Of a DNA stretch of 64,000 bases, positions 63,455 to 64,000 are shown piece by piece. The position numbers were made by a program, and so were the translations under genes. The stretch comes from Dromiciops gliroides (Eukaryota > Chordata > Mammalia > Microbiotheria > Microbiotheriidae), in contig NC_057863.1 in assembly GCF_019393635.1 (NCBI RefSeq), forward strand, positions 639,678,306 through 639,742,305. Direction: 5' to 3'. Each line of letters opens with the position of its first letter. Position 1 is the first letter of the stretch. A model generated the notes under the pieces. That model saw only the letters and a program-made list of their open reading frames with translations, made no database searches and had not been told where the DNA came from.

Positions 63455-64000
63455 GTTAGAGGAGAGGCAGAGAGAGAGAGGAGAGAGAGAGAGAGGAGAG
63501 AGAGAGAGAGGAAGAGGGAAGGAGAGGGTAAAGAGAGGGAGGGGAATGAGAGAGAAAGGAAGAGAGGAAAAGGGAGATGGAGGTAGAGAAGGGGGAGAAA
63601 GAGGAGGAAGAGGGAGAAGAGAGGGAAAGAGAGAGGGAGGGAGAGAAAGAGGGAGGGGAGATGAGGGAAAGGAGAGAGAGGGAGAAGGAAGAGGGAGAGA
63701 AAGGGAGAGGGGAGAGAAAGAGAGGGAGAGGGTTAAGAGGGAGAGAGGAGAGGATTAGAGGGAGGAGAGAGGGAAGAGAAAGGAAGAGAGGGAAAAGAGA
63801 GGTGGAGAAAGAGGAAGAGAGGGGGGAGAAAGGGAGGAAGATAGAAGGAGGAGAGGGGAAGAGAAAGAGGGAGAGAAGAGAGGGAGGGAGAGGAGAAAGG
63901 GAAAGAGAGGGATGGAGAGAAAGAGGGAGGGAGAAGGGGAGAAAGAAGGAAAGGAGAGAGAGGGAGAGGAGAGAGGGAGAGATGGGAAGGGAGAGAGAGA
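63455..64000. repeat. Long GA/GGGA purine tract
   Basis: At least 545 bases almost free of pyrimidines, continuing past the window edge, in the VWA1 intron before the VWA exon. Confidence 0.92.

Noticed and set aside
63546-63758. Plus-strand Arg/Glu/Gly-rich open frame
   Set aside because: Translation of the GA tract with no splice or start context.

Overview
The window is nuclear DNA from a marsupial, most likely an Australian (australidelphian) species. It carries about 38 copies of a tRNA-derived SINE of about 150 bp on both strands. These copies match the WSINE1/WALLSI-type consensus as I remember it. They lie among 3' fragments of marsupial L1-type LINEs and older L2 and MIR remnants. 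The genes are split by introns and there is one CpG-rich promoter.

Layout. From 1 to about 19.6 kb I see no coding exon, only repeats and unique non-coding DNA. From 19.6 to 35.4 kb the minus strand carries the first seven coding exons of ATAD3 (mitochondrial AAA+ ATPase), residues 1 to 251. The exons for the membrane segment and the AAA+ domain would lie further left. A CpG-rich bidirectional promoter at about 34.9-36.0 kb separates ATAD3 from a plus-strand gene that I do not recognise (35,872-47,479). That gene has five coding exons and about 491 residues, with an arginine/serine-rich middle, a charged helix and a tryptophan/histidine-rich C-terminal module. Its proximal promoter holds two inverted RFX/X-box-like half sites, which suggests a ciliary or testis role. 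From about 53.25 kb to beyond the right edge the minus strand carries VWA1 (WARP, a pericellular matrix protein): a VWA exon, two recognised FN3 exons, a third FN3-like exon and a short last exon. The VWA1 reading frame is interrupted many times by small indels, whereas ATAD3 and the unknown gene are clean.

The relative order and orientation VWA1 then ATAD3 agrees with human 1p36.33 as I remember it. The unknown gene sits between them on the opposite strand and is the best candidate for something undescribed. No functional link between the three genes can be read from the sequence. ATAD3 and the unknown gene share a promoter region; VWA1 and the unknown gene converge tail to tail.
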